A stretch of DNA of 64,000 nt from Clostridia bacterium (GTDB taxonomy: Bacteria; Bacillota; Clostridia; Oscillospirales; Acutalibacteraceae): contig CAAFXS010000066.1 of the NCBI GenBank assembly GCA_900767025.1, forward strand, positions 1 through 64,000, read 5' to 3'. Under the pieces are notes generated by a model, which saw nothing but the letters and a program-made list of their open reading frames with translations, did not search any database and had not been told where the DNA came from. This document shows positions 53,888-62,580 of this stretch, in pieces (within the stretch, counting starts at the first letter, position 1; each line of letters opens with the position of its first letter). Position numbers and translations under genes: made by a program.

Positions 53888-54847
53888 TTAAGATTTAATT
53901 AAGCAGAGCTTAAGTGATTTGGGCAAAACCTTGAAATTAATTTCCGGATAATCAAAGTTTTCGCCGTCACAGTTGCCAAGCAGGGCACCGCCGTCTGTGG
54001 ACCATATTCTGCCTGATTTTATGTATCCCATATGCACTGCTTCATTGTCTTTCTCTGTAAGTGTTCCGCTTGAATACTTGGGAATGAGAGGCAGAGCACC
54101 TGCAAGGGAAATGCCGTCAACCAGCGCAAAATCAAGGAGTCCGTCATCAAGAACCGAATTTGGAGCAGGGCAAAAGCCTCCACCGTAATAGCTTGCGTTG
54201 CAAATGGCAAACAGTGCATAATCCTTATTGTCGCACTGCATTTGATACTCCTCACCTGTTTCCTTGTCAAAGCAGGTGATATCGTAGGCAATGCTGTAAT
54301 GAAGAGGCCGGCACATAACGGGGAAAACAGCCAAATTATACGCCTGGTGGCCCAATGCAGGCACCTTGGCGGCAATTTTTCTGCCAATGGTTTCCACCCT
54401 TGTGTCAAGGCCGTAGCTCATAACATTAATACACTTTTCGCCGTTATAGTCAATCAAATCAATAGGCTTAATATCATACTTGATTTTACCGCTGTAAAGC
54501 CCGAAGGACTTAATGACATTTTCAACATTTATCTTTTTAGTGCCGTAAATCTTTTTGGCAAAGTCATTACCTGTTCCAAGCGGTAAAATCATCATCGGAG
54601 TATCTGTTCCTGCCAAGCCGTTGGCAATTTCGTGAACGGTGCCGTCACCTCCGCAGGAAACGATTACACAGTCACTGCCGTATTCACGAGCATATTTTTC
54701 GGATATATATTTAGCGTCGCCGTGGCACTTGGTTTCCTCAAAAATAATATCATCATCAAGACGGCGGAAGGTTGATTTTATTCTGGCAAAAATCCTGAAT
54801 TTATCGCTATGCCCCGCAATAGGATTGACTATAAATATGTATTTCAC
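53888..54847 (-). CDS. Diacylglycerol kinase-family lipid kinase
   Basis: 319 residues. DAGK catalytic motifs are clear: IVNPIAGHSDKF at the N-terminus, SCGGDGTVHEIANGL near 62 and LPLGTGNDFAK near 88; a beta-sandwich C-terminal domain includes YGGGFCPAPNSVLDDGLLDF. It should phosphorylate diacylglycerol or a related lipid, recycling it to phosphatidic acid. It starts at GTG, with GAGGAG 9 nt upstream, 27 bp after galK. Confidence 0.9.
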   Translation of the reverse strand: MKYIFIVNPIAGHSDKFRIFARIKSTFRRLDDDIIFEETKCHGDAKYISEKYAREYGSDCVIVSCGGDGTVHEIANGLAGTDTPMMILPLGTGNDFAKKIYGTKKINVENVIKSFGLYSGKIKYDIKPIDLIDYNGEKCINVMSYGLDTRVETIGRKIAAKVPALGHQAYNLAVFPVMCRPLHYSIAYDITCFDKETGEEYQMQCDNKDYALFAICNASYYGGGFCPAPNSVLDDGLLDFALVDGISLAGALPLIPKYSSGTLTEKDNEAVHMGYIKSGRIWSTDGGALLGNCDGENFDYPEINFKVLPKSLKLCLIKS

Positions 54848-54874
54848 GGTTTATTACTCCTCATTTTAAAATTT

Positions 54875-56152
54875 TCAGATTACTCTTGTTCCGCCAACGG
54901 GTCTGATTATCAGTGTATGGCAGGAGCCTTCACCGAACACACTGTCCATAGCGTTTCTGTAATCGTCAAGATACTTTTCATCAACAAATGCCTGAATTGT
55001 GCCTGCAAAGCCACCGCCGTGAACACGGAAAGCCTTAACACCCTTAATGCCGTCTGTAAGGCAAAGAGCAAGAGAAAGCTTCTGCTCAGTTGGATTACCC
55101 GGTGTATAAACATTCTGGTTATACATAAATGAGGACAGACCCGACTGGGTAACCTTACTTAAAAATGTGTCAAAATCATTTGCCTCCAAGGCTGAAACAG
55201 CGCTGTCAACTCTTTCATTTTCCTTAAAGAAATGCATTGCACGAAGGATTGCCCTGTCGTTAACCTTTTTTGTAAGCTCGGGAATAGCACGGACAAAATC
55301 ATTGTAATCAATCTCTCTGAGAACCTTTTTACCCATTGCTTCGGCAACGGACTCCATCTCGGCTCTTACAGCGGCGTAATCATCGGTTAAATCACTGTGA
55401 TTGCCGTGAGTATCAACAATACACAGGCAGCAGCCTGATGATGCGAAATCAAAATCAATCTTTTTGATAACAGGGTTTGCAGTATCCTTGAAATCAATAT
55501 TAACAAATGTACCTACAGATGATGCCATCTGGTCAAGAAGACCCGAGGGCTTGCCGAAAAATACATTTTCGCTGTACTGTGCTGCCTTTGCAATTTCAAC
55601 AGCATCAATAGCTCCGTCATTATAGAGGTGAGATACAACATTACCGATAAGCACCTCAAATGCGGCAGATGATGAAAGACCCGAACCTCCCATTACATCG
55701 CTGGTGGTACAAGCGTCAAAGCCGCCGATTTCATAACCCATATTTTTAAGGCCTGCGGCAACGCCCTTAATCATTGCAGAGGATTTTCCGTAATTCTGCT
55801 CATCGGCCTCAAGAGTGCTGATATCAACAGTATTCATTGAATGACCCTCTGACTTTTCCCTAATAACAGTGCCTTCGCTTTTTGCGGCAACGGCAATAGC
55901 ATCAAGGTTGATTGATGCGGCAAGAACCTTACCGTTGTTATGGTCGGTATGGTTACCGCATATTTCTGTTCTGCCCGGTGCACTGAGCACCATAACATCC
56001 CTGTCATCACCGAAAAGCTCAATAAACTTTTTAGCAGTTCTTATGTAACGGGGCTTTTGTGCCTCAACTGCACTGTCGGTTACATAAACCTTTTTTAGCT
56101 CTCCGTCCAGCATACCGCTTTCAAGATTTTTGATAAGTTCGCTTGCTTTCAT
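54875..56152 (-). CDS. galK: Galactokinase (GHMP kinase)
   Basis: 425 residues. GHMP motifs: APGRTEICGNHTDHNNG near 58-74, DVMGGSGLSSSAAFE near 150 and RVHGGGFAGTIQAF near 375. The galactokinase signature normally has an E in G-E-H-T-D-Y; here it is G-N-H-T-D-H, a variant I associate with clostridial members, so another sugar such as GalNAc is possible. There is an N-terminal extension of about 40 residues. No other Leloir gene is nearby. AAGGAG lies 7 nt before the ATG. Confidence 0.88.
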   Translation of the reverse strand: MKASELIKNLESGMLDGELKKVYVTDSAVEAQKPRYIRTAKKFIELFGDDRDVMVLSAPGRTEICGNHTDHNNGKVLAASINLDAIAVAAKSEGTVIREKSEGHSMNTVDISTLEADEQNYGKSSAMIKGVAAGLKNMGYEIGGFDACTTSDVMGGSGLSSSAAFEVLIGNVVSHLYNDGAIDAVEIAKAAQYSENVFFGKPSGLLDQMASSVGTFVNIDFKDTANPVIKKIDFDFASSGCCLCIVDTHGNHSDLTDDYAAVRAEMESVAEAMGKKVLREIDYNDFVRAIPELTKKVNDRAILRAMHFFKENERVDSAVSALEANDFDTFLSKVTQSGLSSFMYNQNVYTPGNPTEQKLSLALCLTDGIKGVKAFRVHGGGFAGTIQAFVDEKYLDDYRNAMDSVFGEGSCHTLIIRPVGGTRVI

Positions 56153-56170
56153 ATTTATTCTCCTTAAATA

Positions 56171-56941
56171 TTATAATACTATTTTATATTTTTCCTTTTC
56201 GGAATAAATCAAAAGAGTCTGATTCATCTGCTTTGATTTAATACCGTAAAAAATATTAAAGGTAATAATGGAAATTCCGGTAAACGCAACAATAATCATC
56301 AGCAGGACTATAAACTGAACTGAAAACGGATTATAAATTGCAGAACCGATTTTTGTATATATATATAATCTTGGTGCAAAGCCCAAAAGGCTTAAACAAA
56401 TATAATACACAAGGTCATAATGCATTGAGCCGTAGTATTTTGAAACCATACCCAATGGAATTGACGGCACAAGCCTTGAAACAAAAAGCACATAGGGGTT
56501 GCCCGTGCCCTTAAACTGAATCCAGTCACGGACAAAGTGAAGCTGCTTTATGCCGAGTATCATACCCGTCCAGCCGCCTCCGATAAACTTTCCCTCCACA
56601 TATTTCACAACAAAGAAGAAGGTGCAGAAAACCAGATTGATAATAATTGCCTGGGTCATTGGAAAAACAATACCCGAAATCACGCAGAGAAATCCCATAG
56701 GTATCGGCAGCTGACACTTGGCAATATACAGAGCAAAAATACAAATAACGATTTCGACATTTGACTCAAGCATTACGATAGCGTCATCAAGCTGTTGAAG
56801 CCAGCTTATAAGGGTGTCAAACCGTACCTCAAGCTTGTCGTGATTGTAAAGAATTATCGACAGAAACACCAAAAGAGCAGCCGTAACCAATACAATAACG
56901 GTTGATATTAAATTTGTCTGATGGCGTTTTTGCTGTTTCAC
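56171..56941 (-). CDS. VTT-domain (TVP38/DedA-like) membrane protein
   Basis: 256 residues with about six hydrophobic segments. The VTT/SNARE-associated core shows as LPIPMGFLCVISGIVFP near 77-93, then GNPYVLFVSRLVPSIPLGMVSKYYG near 147-171, the R-x-x-P-x-x-P loop of the family. Such proteins have been linked to lipid scrambling and membrane homeostasis. It starts with GTG, 8 nt after GGAG. It lies 33 bp after pheA and 18 bp before galK, so it is cotranscribed with both. Confidence 0.85.
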   Translation of the reverse strand: MKQQKRHQTNLISTVIVLVTAALLVFLSIILYNHDKLEVRFDTLISWLQQLDDAIVMLESNVEIVICIFALYIAKCQLPIPMGFLCVISGIVFPMTQAIIINLVFCTFFFVVKYVEGKFIGGGWTGMILGIKQLHFVRDWIQFKGTGNPYVLFVSRLVPSIPLGMVSKYYGSMHYDLVYYICLSLLGFAPRLYIYTKIGSAIYNPFSVQFIVLLMIIVAFTGISIITFNIFYGIKSKQMNQTLLIYSEKEKYKIVL

Positions 56942-56974
56942 AAATTCATCTCCAAATTAGAATTATATCATCTG

Positions 56975-58105
56975 CTATGCCTCGTTAAAGTTGCCGAGAA
57001 ATTCAAATTCCGGCAATTCATCCGACAGAGCACAGATTAAGTCAAGAGTGGACTCCTGCCTAACGCTGCCCATTACATCAACATAAAAATGATAATTAAA
57101 GGTTTCATTTTCAATTGGTCTTGACTCAAGCTTTGTAAGGCTGAGCCCTGCCATTGAAAACCTGCCCAGCACTCGGTAAAGTGAGCCTGTTTTGTGGGCA
57201 ACGGAAAAAATAAGAGAAATTTTATTAGCATCACCGGGAATAATCAGCTTTTTGGAAATCACAATAAATCTCGTTTGATTATTGCTGGTGTTTTGAATAT
57301 TCCTTTTAAGCACCTTAAGGCCGTATTTTTTAGCCGCTTTTTCAGAGCAAATTACGGCAACATTATCCCTGTCACTTTCGGAAACCAGCTTTGCTGCAGC
57401 GGCGGTATTTGTATAGTTAATGCCTGTAAAATCAAAGTTTTTAAGGAAATTATTGCACTGCGACAGCGCCTGAGGATGAGAATAAACATCTGTAATATTT
57501 TCATACTCGGTACCTTTTTTAGCACAGAGGCAATGTTCAATAGGCAAATCGTATGCCCCAACAACATAAAACCTGTATTTCATTATAAGGTCATAGGATT
57601 CGTGCACAGAGCCTGCCGTTGAGTTTTCAACGGGAATTACACCGAATTTTGCCTCGCCCTTGTTAACGGCTTCAAAAACATCTTCAAACTGCCTGTAAAA
57701 CTTCACCGGCGAATCGGGGAAAAGAGTATTTGCCGCAACACCGCTGTAGGCGCCGTCAACGCCCTGACAGGCAATGCTGTCACCGTCAGCAGTAATCTTT
57801 CCGTCATAAAGTGACTGTTCAACCGTTTGCCTGAGCTCACTGCCGCCGCCGATAATTTTATGCTGTAGGGCTCTTGAAGCGTCCATTGTTGCGGAGAATA
57901 CGGTTTTGATAATTTCTCCCATATCGCCGCATTTTTCAGCAACATTGTCAAGTATTTCCTGCTCTCTCTGCTGATTTAAAACAGGTATTCCTCTCTCAAC
58001 CTTATACTTGGCAACCTGCTGTGATATATTCATTCTTTTGAGGAGAAGGGGTATCAGCTCCTCATCTATTTTATCAATTTCTTTCCTGAGTTCTAATAAA
58101 TCCAT
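56975..58105 (-). CDS. pheA: Bifunctional chorismate mutase/prephenate dehydratase (P-protein)
   Basis: 376 residues. AroQ-type chorismate mutase (about 1-90: LLELRKEIDKIDEELIPLL, then RMNISQQVAKYK) is fused to prephenate dehydratase (about 108-285, with CQGVDGAYSG, PVENSTAGSVHESYDL and NNQTRFIVI carrying the catalytic TRF). A C-terminal ACT domain (about 293-370, with LESRPIENETFNYHFYVD) is the phenylalanine feedback site. It makes phenylpyruvate. It is fifth in the tyrA-aroB-aroA-aroC-pheA operon. Confidence 0.96.
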   Translation of the reverse strand: MDLLELRKEIDKIDEELIPLLLKRMNISQQVAKYKVERGIPVLNQQREQEILDNVAEKCGDMGEIIKTVFSATMDASRALQHKIIGGGSELRQTVEQSLYDGKITADGDSIACQGVDGAYSGVAANTLFPDSPVKFYRQFEDVFEAVNKGEAKFGVIPVENSTAGSVHESYDLIMKYRFYVVGAYDLPIEHCLCAKKGTEYENITDVYSHPQALSQCNNFLKNFDFTGINYTNTAAAAKLVSESDRDNVAVICSEKAAKKYGLKVLKRNIQNTSNNQTRFIVISKKLIIPGDANKISLIFSVAHKTGSLYRVLGRFSMAGLSLTKLESRPIENETFNYHFYVDVMGSVRQESTLDLICALSDELPEFEFLGNFNEA

Positions 58106-58123
58106 TTAAAATAAAATCCTCTG

Positions 58124-59197
58124 TTACATCATTAAATCAAGTATTCCAAAAGCAACCGCCGCCTCAATAACAGGCACAGCACGAGGAACAATACATGGGT
58201 CGTGGCGGCCGTGAATAACAAGGGTTTCATCAGTCATAGTCTGCAAATTAACGCTCTGCTGTGGCTGTGAAATTGACGGAGTAGGCTTGATTGCAACACT
58301 GAGCACCAAGGGCGCACCTGTTGTCATTCCGCCTAAAACGCCGCCGTTATTATTGCTTACAAGGCTCACTTTGCCCTCTTTGATACAGTAACCGTCATTA
58401 GCCCCGGAGCCTGTCATTTCCGCAAAATCAAAGCCTGCACCGAACTGAACGCCTTTTACGGCAGGAATACCGAAAAGTATTGATGAAAGGTGGCTTTCCA
58501 CAGTTGAGAACATATTTGCACCTATACCCACAGAAAGACCCACAGCGGCACATTCAACAATTCCGCCCACACTGTCAAGGCTCATTCTTGCATCCTCAAC
58601 AACTGCACGCATAGCCTTTTCCGCATCATCGGATATAACGGAAAATGACCTTTCAGTTAACCTGTTAAGTAAATCGGTGCTGATGTTATTTTTGTCAAAC
58701 ATCTCATCCCTTGCGCTTCCGATTTGAGCTATATGAGCGCCGACGGTTATCCCCTTTTCGCTCAATATCTGCTTGGCAACGGCACCTGCAAAAACCAAGG
58801 GAGCCGTCAGCCTGCCGCTGAAATGGCCGCCGCCTCTTATATCGTTTTTACCGTCATATTTTACATAAGCAGGATAATCGCTGTGAGACGGTCTGGGAAC
58901 CGTCATCAAATTTGAATAATCACCGCTTTTTGTGTTTGTATTTTCAATAATCATTGCCAGCGGTGCACCTGTTGTAACGCCATCAAGAACACCCGAAAGA
59001 ATATGGGGAATATCCTTTTCAAGCCGAGGTGTAGCGGTTTTATCCTTACCCGGGGCTCGTCTGGACATATCAAGATAGATTTTATCCATATCAAGCTTAA
59101 CACCTGACGGCAGGCCGTCAATAACACAGCCGATAGCTTCGCCGTGGCTTTCGCCGAATATGGAAAGCTTTATATTTTTACCGAATTCAGATGACAT
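58124..59197 (-). CDS. aroC: Chorismate synthase
   Basis: 357 residues. Signatures: GESHGEAIGCVIDGLPSG near the N-terminus, RRAPGKD, GGGHFSGRLTAPLV, and the late HGRHDPCIVPRAVPV. It converts EPSP to chorismate using reduced FMN. GGAGG lies 8 nt before the ATG at 59197, which overlaps the aroA end by 11 nt; longer reads overlap aroA further and add a non-family N-terminus. Confidence 0.97.
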   Translation of the reverse strand: MSSEFGKNIKLSIFGESHGEAIGCVIDGLPSGVKLDMDKIYLDMSRRAPGKDKTATPRLEKDIPHILSGVLDGVTTGAPLAMIIENTNTKSGDYSNLMTVPRPSHSDYPAYVKYDGKNDIRGGGHFSGRLTAPLVFAGAVAKQILSEKGITVGAHIAQIGSARDEMFDKNNISTDLLNRLTERSFSVISDDAEKAMRAVVEDARMSLDSVGGIVECAAVGLSVGIGANMFSTVESHLSSILFGIPAVKGVQFGAGFDFAEMTGSGANDGYCIKEGKVSLVSNNNGGVLGGMTTGAPLVLSVAIKPTPSISQPQQSVNLQTMTDETLVIHGRHDPCIVPRAVPVIEAAVAFGILDLMM

Positions 59198-60386
59198 CCG
59201 CTCTGCCTCCAATACTGTTATAATCCTCAAAAAATCCCGGATAGGTTTTATTAATGCTTTGAGCGTCGGTTATTACCGTAGTTCCCGGAGCACACAGAGC
59301 CGCAATGCTGAAAGCCATGGGTATTCTGTGGTCATTGTAGCCATCAAGCTGTGCCGCCCTTGCACCTCCGCCGATTATAACCATTCCGTCAGGCTTTTCC
59401 TCAACCTGAACACCTAATCGTTTTAGGTTTGAAACAACGCTTTCAATCCTGTCTGACTCCTTAAGCCTTAGCCTTTCGCCACCCCTAATCACCGTTGTGC
59501 CTTTGGCAAAAGCGGCAGTAACTGCAAGGGCAGGAACTGTGTCGGGTATATCGGTAACATCAATTTCAATACCCTTAAGCTCTGATTTTTTTGCTCGGAT
59601 AAAGCCGTCACCTATTTCAATATCAGCGCCAAAGTCCTTTAAAACATTTATAATTTCCTTGTCACCCTGGGGTGAATTAACATCAAGTCCTTTAAGTGTA
59701 ACATCACCGCTGAGCACACCGCCTGCAAGGAAAAATGCAGCCTGTGACCAATCGGATTCAACGGTGTAATCAAGGTTTTTATAGGCTTGATTGCCTTTAA
59801 CAAAATAGCCCTTTTCGGTTTCCTCAACCGAGACACCGTAATCAGCCATTACCTTTATTGTCATATCAACATAGGGCTTTGACTGCAGCCGGGTTGTAAG
59901 CACAATTTCACTGTCACCCTCAAGAATGGGCAATGCCAAAAGCAGTCCTGTTATGTACTGGGAGCTGATATTACCGGCAATTTCGTATGTACCGCTTGTA
60001 AGCTGTCCTTCAATTTTTAACGGTAGCTTTCCGTCACATATGCATTTAACTCCGTGTTCGGGAAGGAGCCTTAAATAGTCGCCGATAGGCCTTTCAGGCA
60101 ATCTGCCGGAGCCAACAAAGGTTACGCTTTTTCCCAAAGCCGCGGCAACGGGTATCATAAACCTTAAGGTGTTGCCCGATTCAATACAGTCTGCCGTATC
60201 ACTGCCGTTTTTCAGTGAATTAATAACCTGTTCCATTGCCAGCATATCCTTGGACGGTATAATGGGGTTAACACTGCCGCCGCCTGCAAGGAATGAGCAC
60301 ACCATTGCCCTGTGCGCCGCTGATTTAGAGGGCGGTATCAAAACCTCACCCACAAGAGATGAATTTTCAATTACAACCTTACTCAT
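59187..60386 (-). CDS. aroA: 3-phosphoshikimate 1-carboxyvinyltransferase (EPSP synthase)
   Basis: 399 residues, slightly short for the family. The N-terminal LIPPSKSAAHRAM has the substrate lysine; SGNTLRFMIPVAA, LRLKESDRI and YNDHRIPMAFSIAAL are present. It joins PEP to shikimate 3-phosphate. GGAG lies 9 nt before the ATG at 60386, 4 nt after the aroB stop. Confidence 0.96.
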   Translation of the reverse strand: MSKVVIENSSLVGEVLIPPSKSAAHRAMVCSFLAGGGSVNPIIPSKDMLAMEQVINSLKNGSDTADCIESGNTLRFMIPVAAALGKSVTFVGSGRLPERPIGDYLRLLPEHGVKCICDGKLPLKIEGQLTSGTYEIAGNISSQYITGLLLALPILEGDSEIVLTTRLQSKPYVDMTIKVMADYGVSVEETEKGYFVKGNQAYKNLDYTVESDWSQAAFFLAGGVLSGDVTLKGLDVNSPQGDKEIINVLKDFGADIEIGDGFIRAKKSELKGIEIDVTDIPDTVPALAVTAAFAKGTTVIRGGERLRLKESDRIESVVSNLKRLGVQVEEKPDGMVIIGGGARAAQLDGYNDHRIPMAFSIAALCAPGTTVITDAQSINKTYPGFFEDYNSIGGRADVI

Positions 60387-60390
60387 TAAT

Positions 60391-61440
60391 TTATACTCCG
60401 AATATTTTTGGTATATCCTCATTTTTCACAGGATAAATAAAACTTTCACCTATACGCTTCAGCATTGCGAACTTAATACCGCTTCCTGTGCGCTTCTTAT
60501 CAGCATTCATAGCTTCAACAATTTCAGCCGTAGTGTGAGTATCGGAGATTTTCATATTATTTTTTATCAAAACTCTTTCAATTCTGTCGGCAGTTCCCTG
60601 TTCGGTTATGCCAATGCTTTCGCCCGCTCTTGCCGCCATAACCATACCGATTCCAACAGCTACACCGTGGGACACGGTTTCAAAATTCCAAAGCTTTTCA
60701 ATAGCATGACCGCAGGTGTGGCCGAAATTAAGGAGTGCCCTTTCGCCGTGCTCCTTTTCGTCATTTTCAACCACCTTGCGCTTTATATCAAGGCACTCAT
60801 AAATCAAATCCTCAATAAAATCCTTTGGGTTTTCATTTTCAAGCCTTTCAAACAGGCTTTCGGATTTTATGCATCCTGCTTTTATAACCTCACCCATTCC
60901 GTCGCTGAAAAAATGATCTGAAAGGGTTTCCAAAACATTTGGGTCGATAATAACAAGAGACGGCTGATGAAAGGCACCGCAAAGGTTTTTGCCCTGTGGT
61001 AAATCAACTGCGGTTTTACCGCCTACAGAGGAATCCACCTGTGAAAGCAAGGAGGTGGGAATTTGAACAAATTTAATGCCACGCAGGTAAATTGCGGCGG
61101 CAAAGCCTGCCATATCACCGCAAACACCGCCACCAAGAGCAACAACACCGTCATTGCGTGTCAAGCCCTGTTCTGCCATAAACTCAACCATTTCAATAAC
61201 CGTGGACGGCTTTTTCGATGCCTCGCCTGCGGTGAAAATAAATTCAAAAACATTGTAGCCCCGATCCTGCAATGATGCTTTTACGGTCTCACCGTAAAGC
61301 GGAAACACATTAGTATCACTGATGAGGACAATATTTTTTCCACCCAGCACACTGCTCACAAGGCTTCCGCAGTTATCAAGCAAGCCTTTTTCAATTAAAA
61401 TATCATATTTATCCTTAACATTGACTGTCAGCTTTTTCAT
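60391..61440 (-). CDS. aroB: 3-dehydroquinate synthase
   Basis: 349 residues. NAD site GGGVCGDMAGFAAAIYLRG near 103-121, then QIPTSLLSQVDSSVGGKT and zinc ligands in the GHTCGHAIEK region near 238. It forms dehydroquinate from DAHP. The ATG overlaps the tyrA stop by 1 nt (TAATG). The steps between this enzyme and AroA (aroD/Q, aroE, aroK) and the DAHP synthase are not in the window. Confidence 0.96.
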   Translation of the reverse strand: MKKLTVNVKDKYDILIEKGLLDNCGSLVSSVLGGKNIVLISDTNVFPLYGETVKASLQDRGYNVFEFIFTAGEASKKPSTVIEMVEFMAEQGLTRNDGVVALGGGVCGDMAGFAAAIYLRGIKFVQIPTSLLSQVDSSVGGKTAVDLPQGKNLCGAFHQPSLVIIDPNVLETLSDHFFSDGMGEVIKAGCIKSESLFERLENENPKDFIEDLIYECLDIKRKVVENDEKEHGERALLNFGHTCGHAIEKLWNFETVSHGVAVGIGMVMAARAGESIGITEQGTADRIERVLIKNNMKISDTHTTAEIVEAMNADKKRTGSGIKFAMLKRIGESFIYPVKNEDIPKIFGV

Positions 61441-62267
61441 TAACCGATTTCCTCTTTAATTTTGTTGCCTTTTTCCATTAAATCGTGAAGACTCTTTTCG
61501 TCGCCGTTTACGATTGCATATTTGAATTTCATCAAATTTGAAACCAAATCGTCAATTTCCCTAACAAGCGGTTCGCCGTTTGCGACAAACAGCTCCGTCC
61601 ACATATCAGCATTTATCCTGGCAACACGGCTGACATCACGGTAGCTGCCTGCAGAATAGCCTGCGTGATAGGGTGCCAAAGGTGAAAGCACATAGGAGCA
61701 GGCAAGAACATGGGCAATCTGTGATGTGAAAGCAATCATTTCATCGTGGTGCTCGGGAGTAGTTACGACCGTGCGTGCAAAGCCCATCTCACGAGCAAGA
61801 CCTACAAGTGCATCCGAAGCGTATCTGGGAGTGGTTTCATAGGGTGTGCAGATAAATGATGCATTGTCGAAAAGTGTGTCAAGAGCATTATCATATCCGC
61901 TGACCTCTCTTCCTGCCATAGGATGAGCACCGATAAAGAAAAAGTCAAAATCTTCGTTTTCGAGCTCTCTGCAAATTTTTGTCTTAATTCCGCAGGAGTC
62001 GGTTACAATACTGTTTTTCTTAAATAAGTCGCGGTGCTCCAAAATGAAGGGAGCAATTGCCTTTGGATAGAAATTAACAAATGTAACATCTGCCTTAGGG
62101 ATAAGCTCTTCAATAGGACCGATTTCGTCAACAGCACCGTCCTCAAGAGCACGCTGTGCCACAGACTCGGTCCTGTTCCAGCCCATTATGTGATGATTAG
62201 TATTTTTCTTTAAGGTTTTTGCAAGGCTGGCACCTATCAGGCCCAAGCCAACAATCAGAATTTTCAT
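61440..62267 (-). CDS. tyrA: Prephenate dehydrogenase
   Basis: 275 residues. The N-terminal NAD fold has ILIVGLGLIGASLAKTL (3-19); VTDSCGIKTKICREL, GAHPMAGREVSG and a C-terminal helical dimer domain follow. It converts prephenate to 4-hydroxyphenylpyruvate; there is no ACT domain. The start at 62267 gives the standard N-terminus; the 22 codons upstream fall inside the promoter. It is the first gene of the aromatic operon. Confidence 0.94.
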   Translation of the reverse strand: MKILIVGLGLIGASLAKTLKKNTNHHIMGWNRTESVAQRALEDGAVDEIGPIEELIPKADVTFVNFYPKAIAPFILEHRDLFKKNSIVTDSCGIKTKICRELENEDFDFFFIGAHPMAGREVSGYDNALDTLFDNASFICTPYETTPRYASDALVGLAREMGFARTVVTTPEHHDEMIAFTSQIAHVLACSYVLSPLAPYHAGYSAGSYRDVSRVARINADMWTELFVANGEPLVREIDDLVSNLMKFKYAIVNGDEKSLHDLMEKGNKIKEEIG

Positions 62268-62304
62268 AAACCGCACTTCCGCATTACATTGTATAATCAT
62301 AAAT

Positions 62305-62333
62305 ATAATAATATATAAATTATAATAAGTCAA
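62305..62333 (-). promoter_or_regulatory. Promoter of the tyrA-aroBAC-pheA operon
   Basis: Minus strand TTGACT, 17 bp, TATTAT, in an AT-rich stretch 38 bp before tyrA. No leader peptide or T-box structure fits in the short leader. Confidence 0.7.
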
Positions 62334-62358
62334 ATAACAAAATTATAACATTTAAAAA

Positions 62359-62388
62359 AAGGCTGTTTCACTGATGTGAAACAGCCTT
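62359..62388 (-). terminator. Terminator of the surface-protein/small-ORF pair
   Basis: A 12-bp perfect stem aaggctgtttca/tgaaacagcctt with a 6-nt loop, followed on the minus strand by seven T. It stands 11 bp after the small ORF and isolates the pair from tyrA. Confidence 0.9.
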
Positions 62389-62399
62389 GATTTGATTAA

Positions 62400-62561
62400 T
62401 CAACCGCCAAAATAGTTCCAAGGATCTTTGTCGTCGGGGTCAATACCGCCGCCGGCATTGTCAGAACCACCCTGGTTACCGGTAGATGTTGTGATAATAT
62501 CACTCGGTGGGAGGACATAATTACGAACAATTAACTCAGGTTCTTCATAAAACTTTTTCAT
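62400..62561 (-). CDS. 53-residue acidic, glycine-rich small protein
   Basis: Reads MKKFYEEPELIVRNYVLPPS, then DIITTST, a glycine/aspartate-rich tail (GGSDNAGGG, DPDDKDPW) and a C-terminal NYFGG. An AAGGAGGG lies 9 nt before the ATG and a strong terminator follows, so it is very likely translated. It is 19 bp after the large partial gene and cotranscribed with it. No signal peptide, no cysteine. I recall short proteins with a similar YxxPE...DIIT start in Clostridia, without known function. It could be a peptide precursor, a chaperone-like partner or a leftover tail. Confidence 0.7.
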   Translation of the reverse strand: MKKFYEEPELIVRNYVLPPSDIITTSTGNQGGSDNAGGGIDPDDKDPWNYFGG

Positions 62562-62580
62562 AATATTCTTCCCTCCTTAA

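Noticed and set aside
60169..60921. 250-codon open frame on the plus strand across aroA and aroB
   Set aside because: It is antisense to two complete shikimate enzymes, has no ribosome site and no recognisable domain.
62268..62358. T-box, riboswitch or attenuator ahead of the aromatic operon
   Set aside because: The promoter lies 38 bp before tyrA; the leader is too short, and the nearby hairpin belongs to the upstream gene's terminator.
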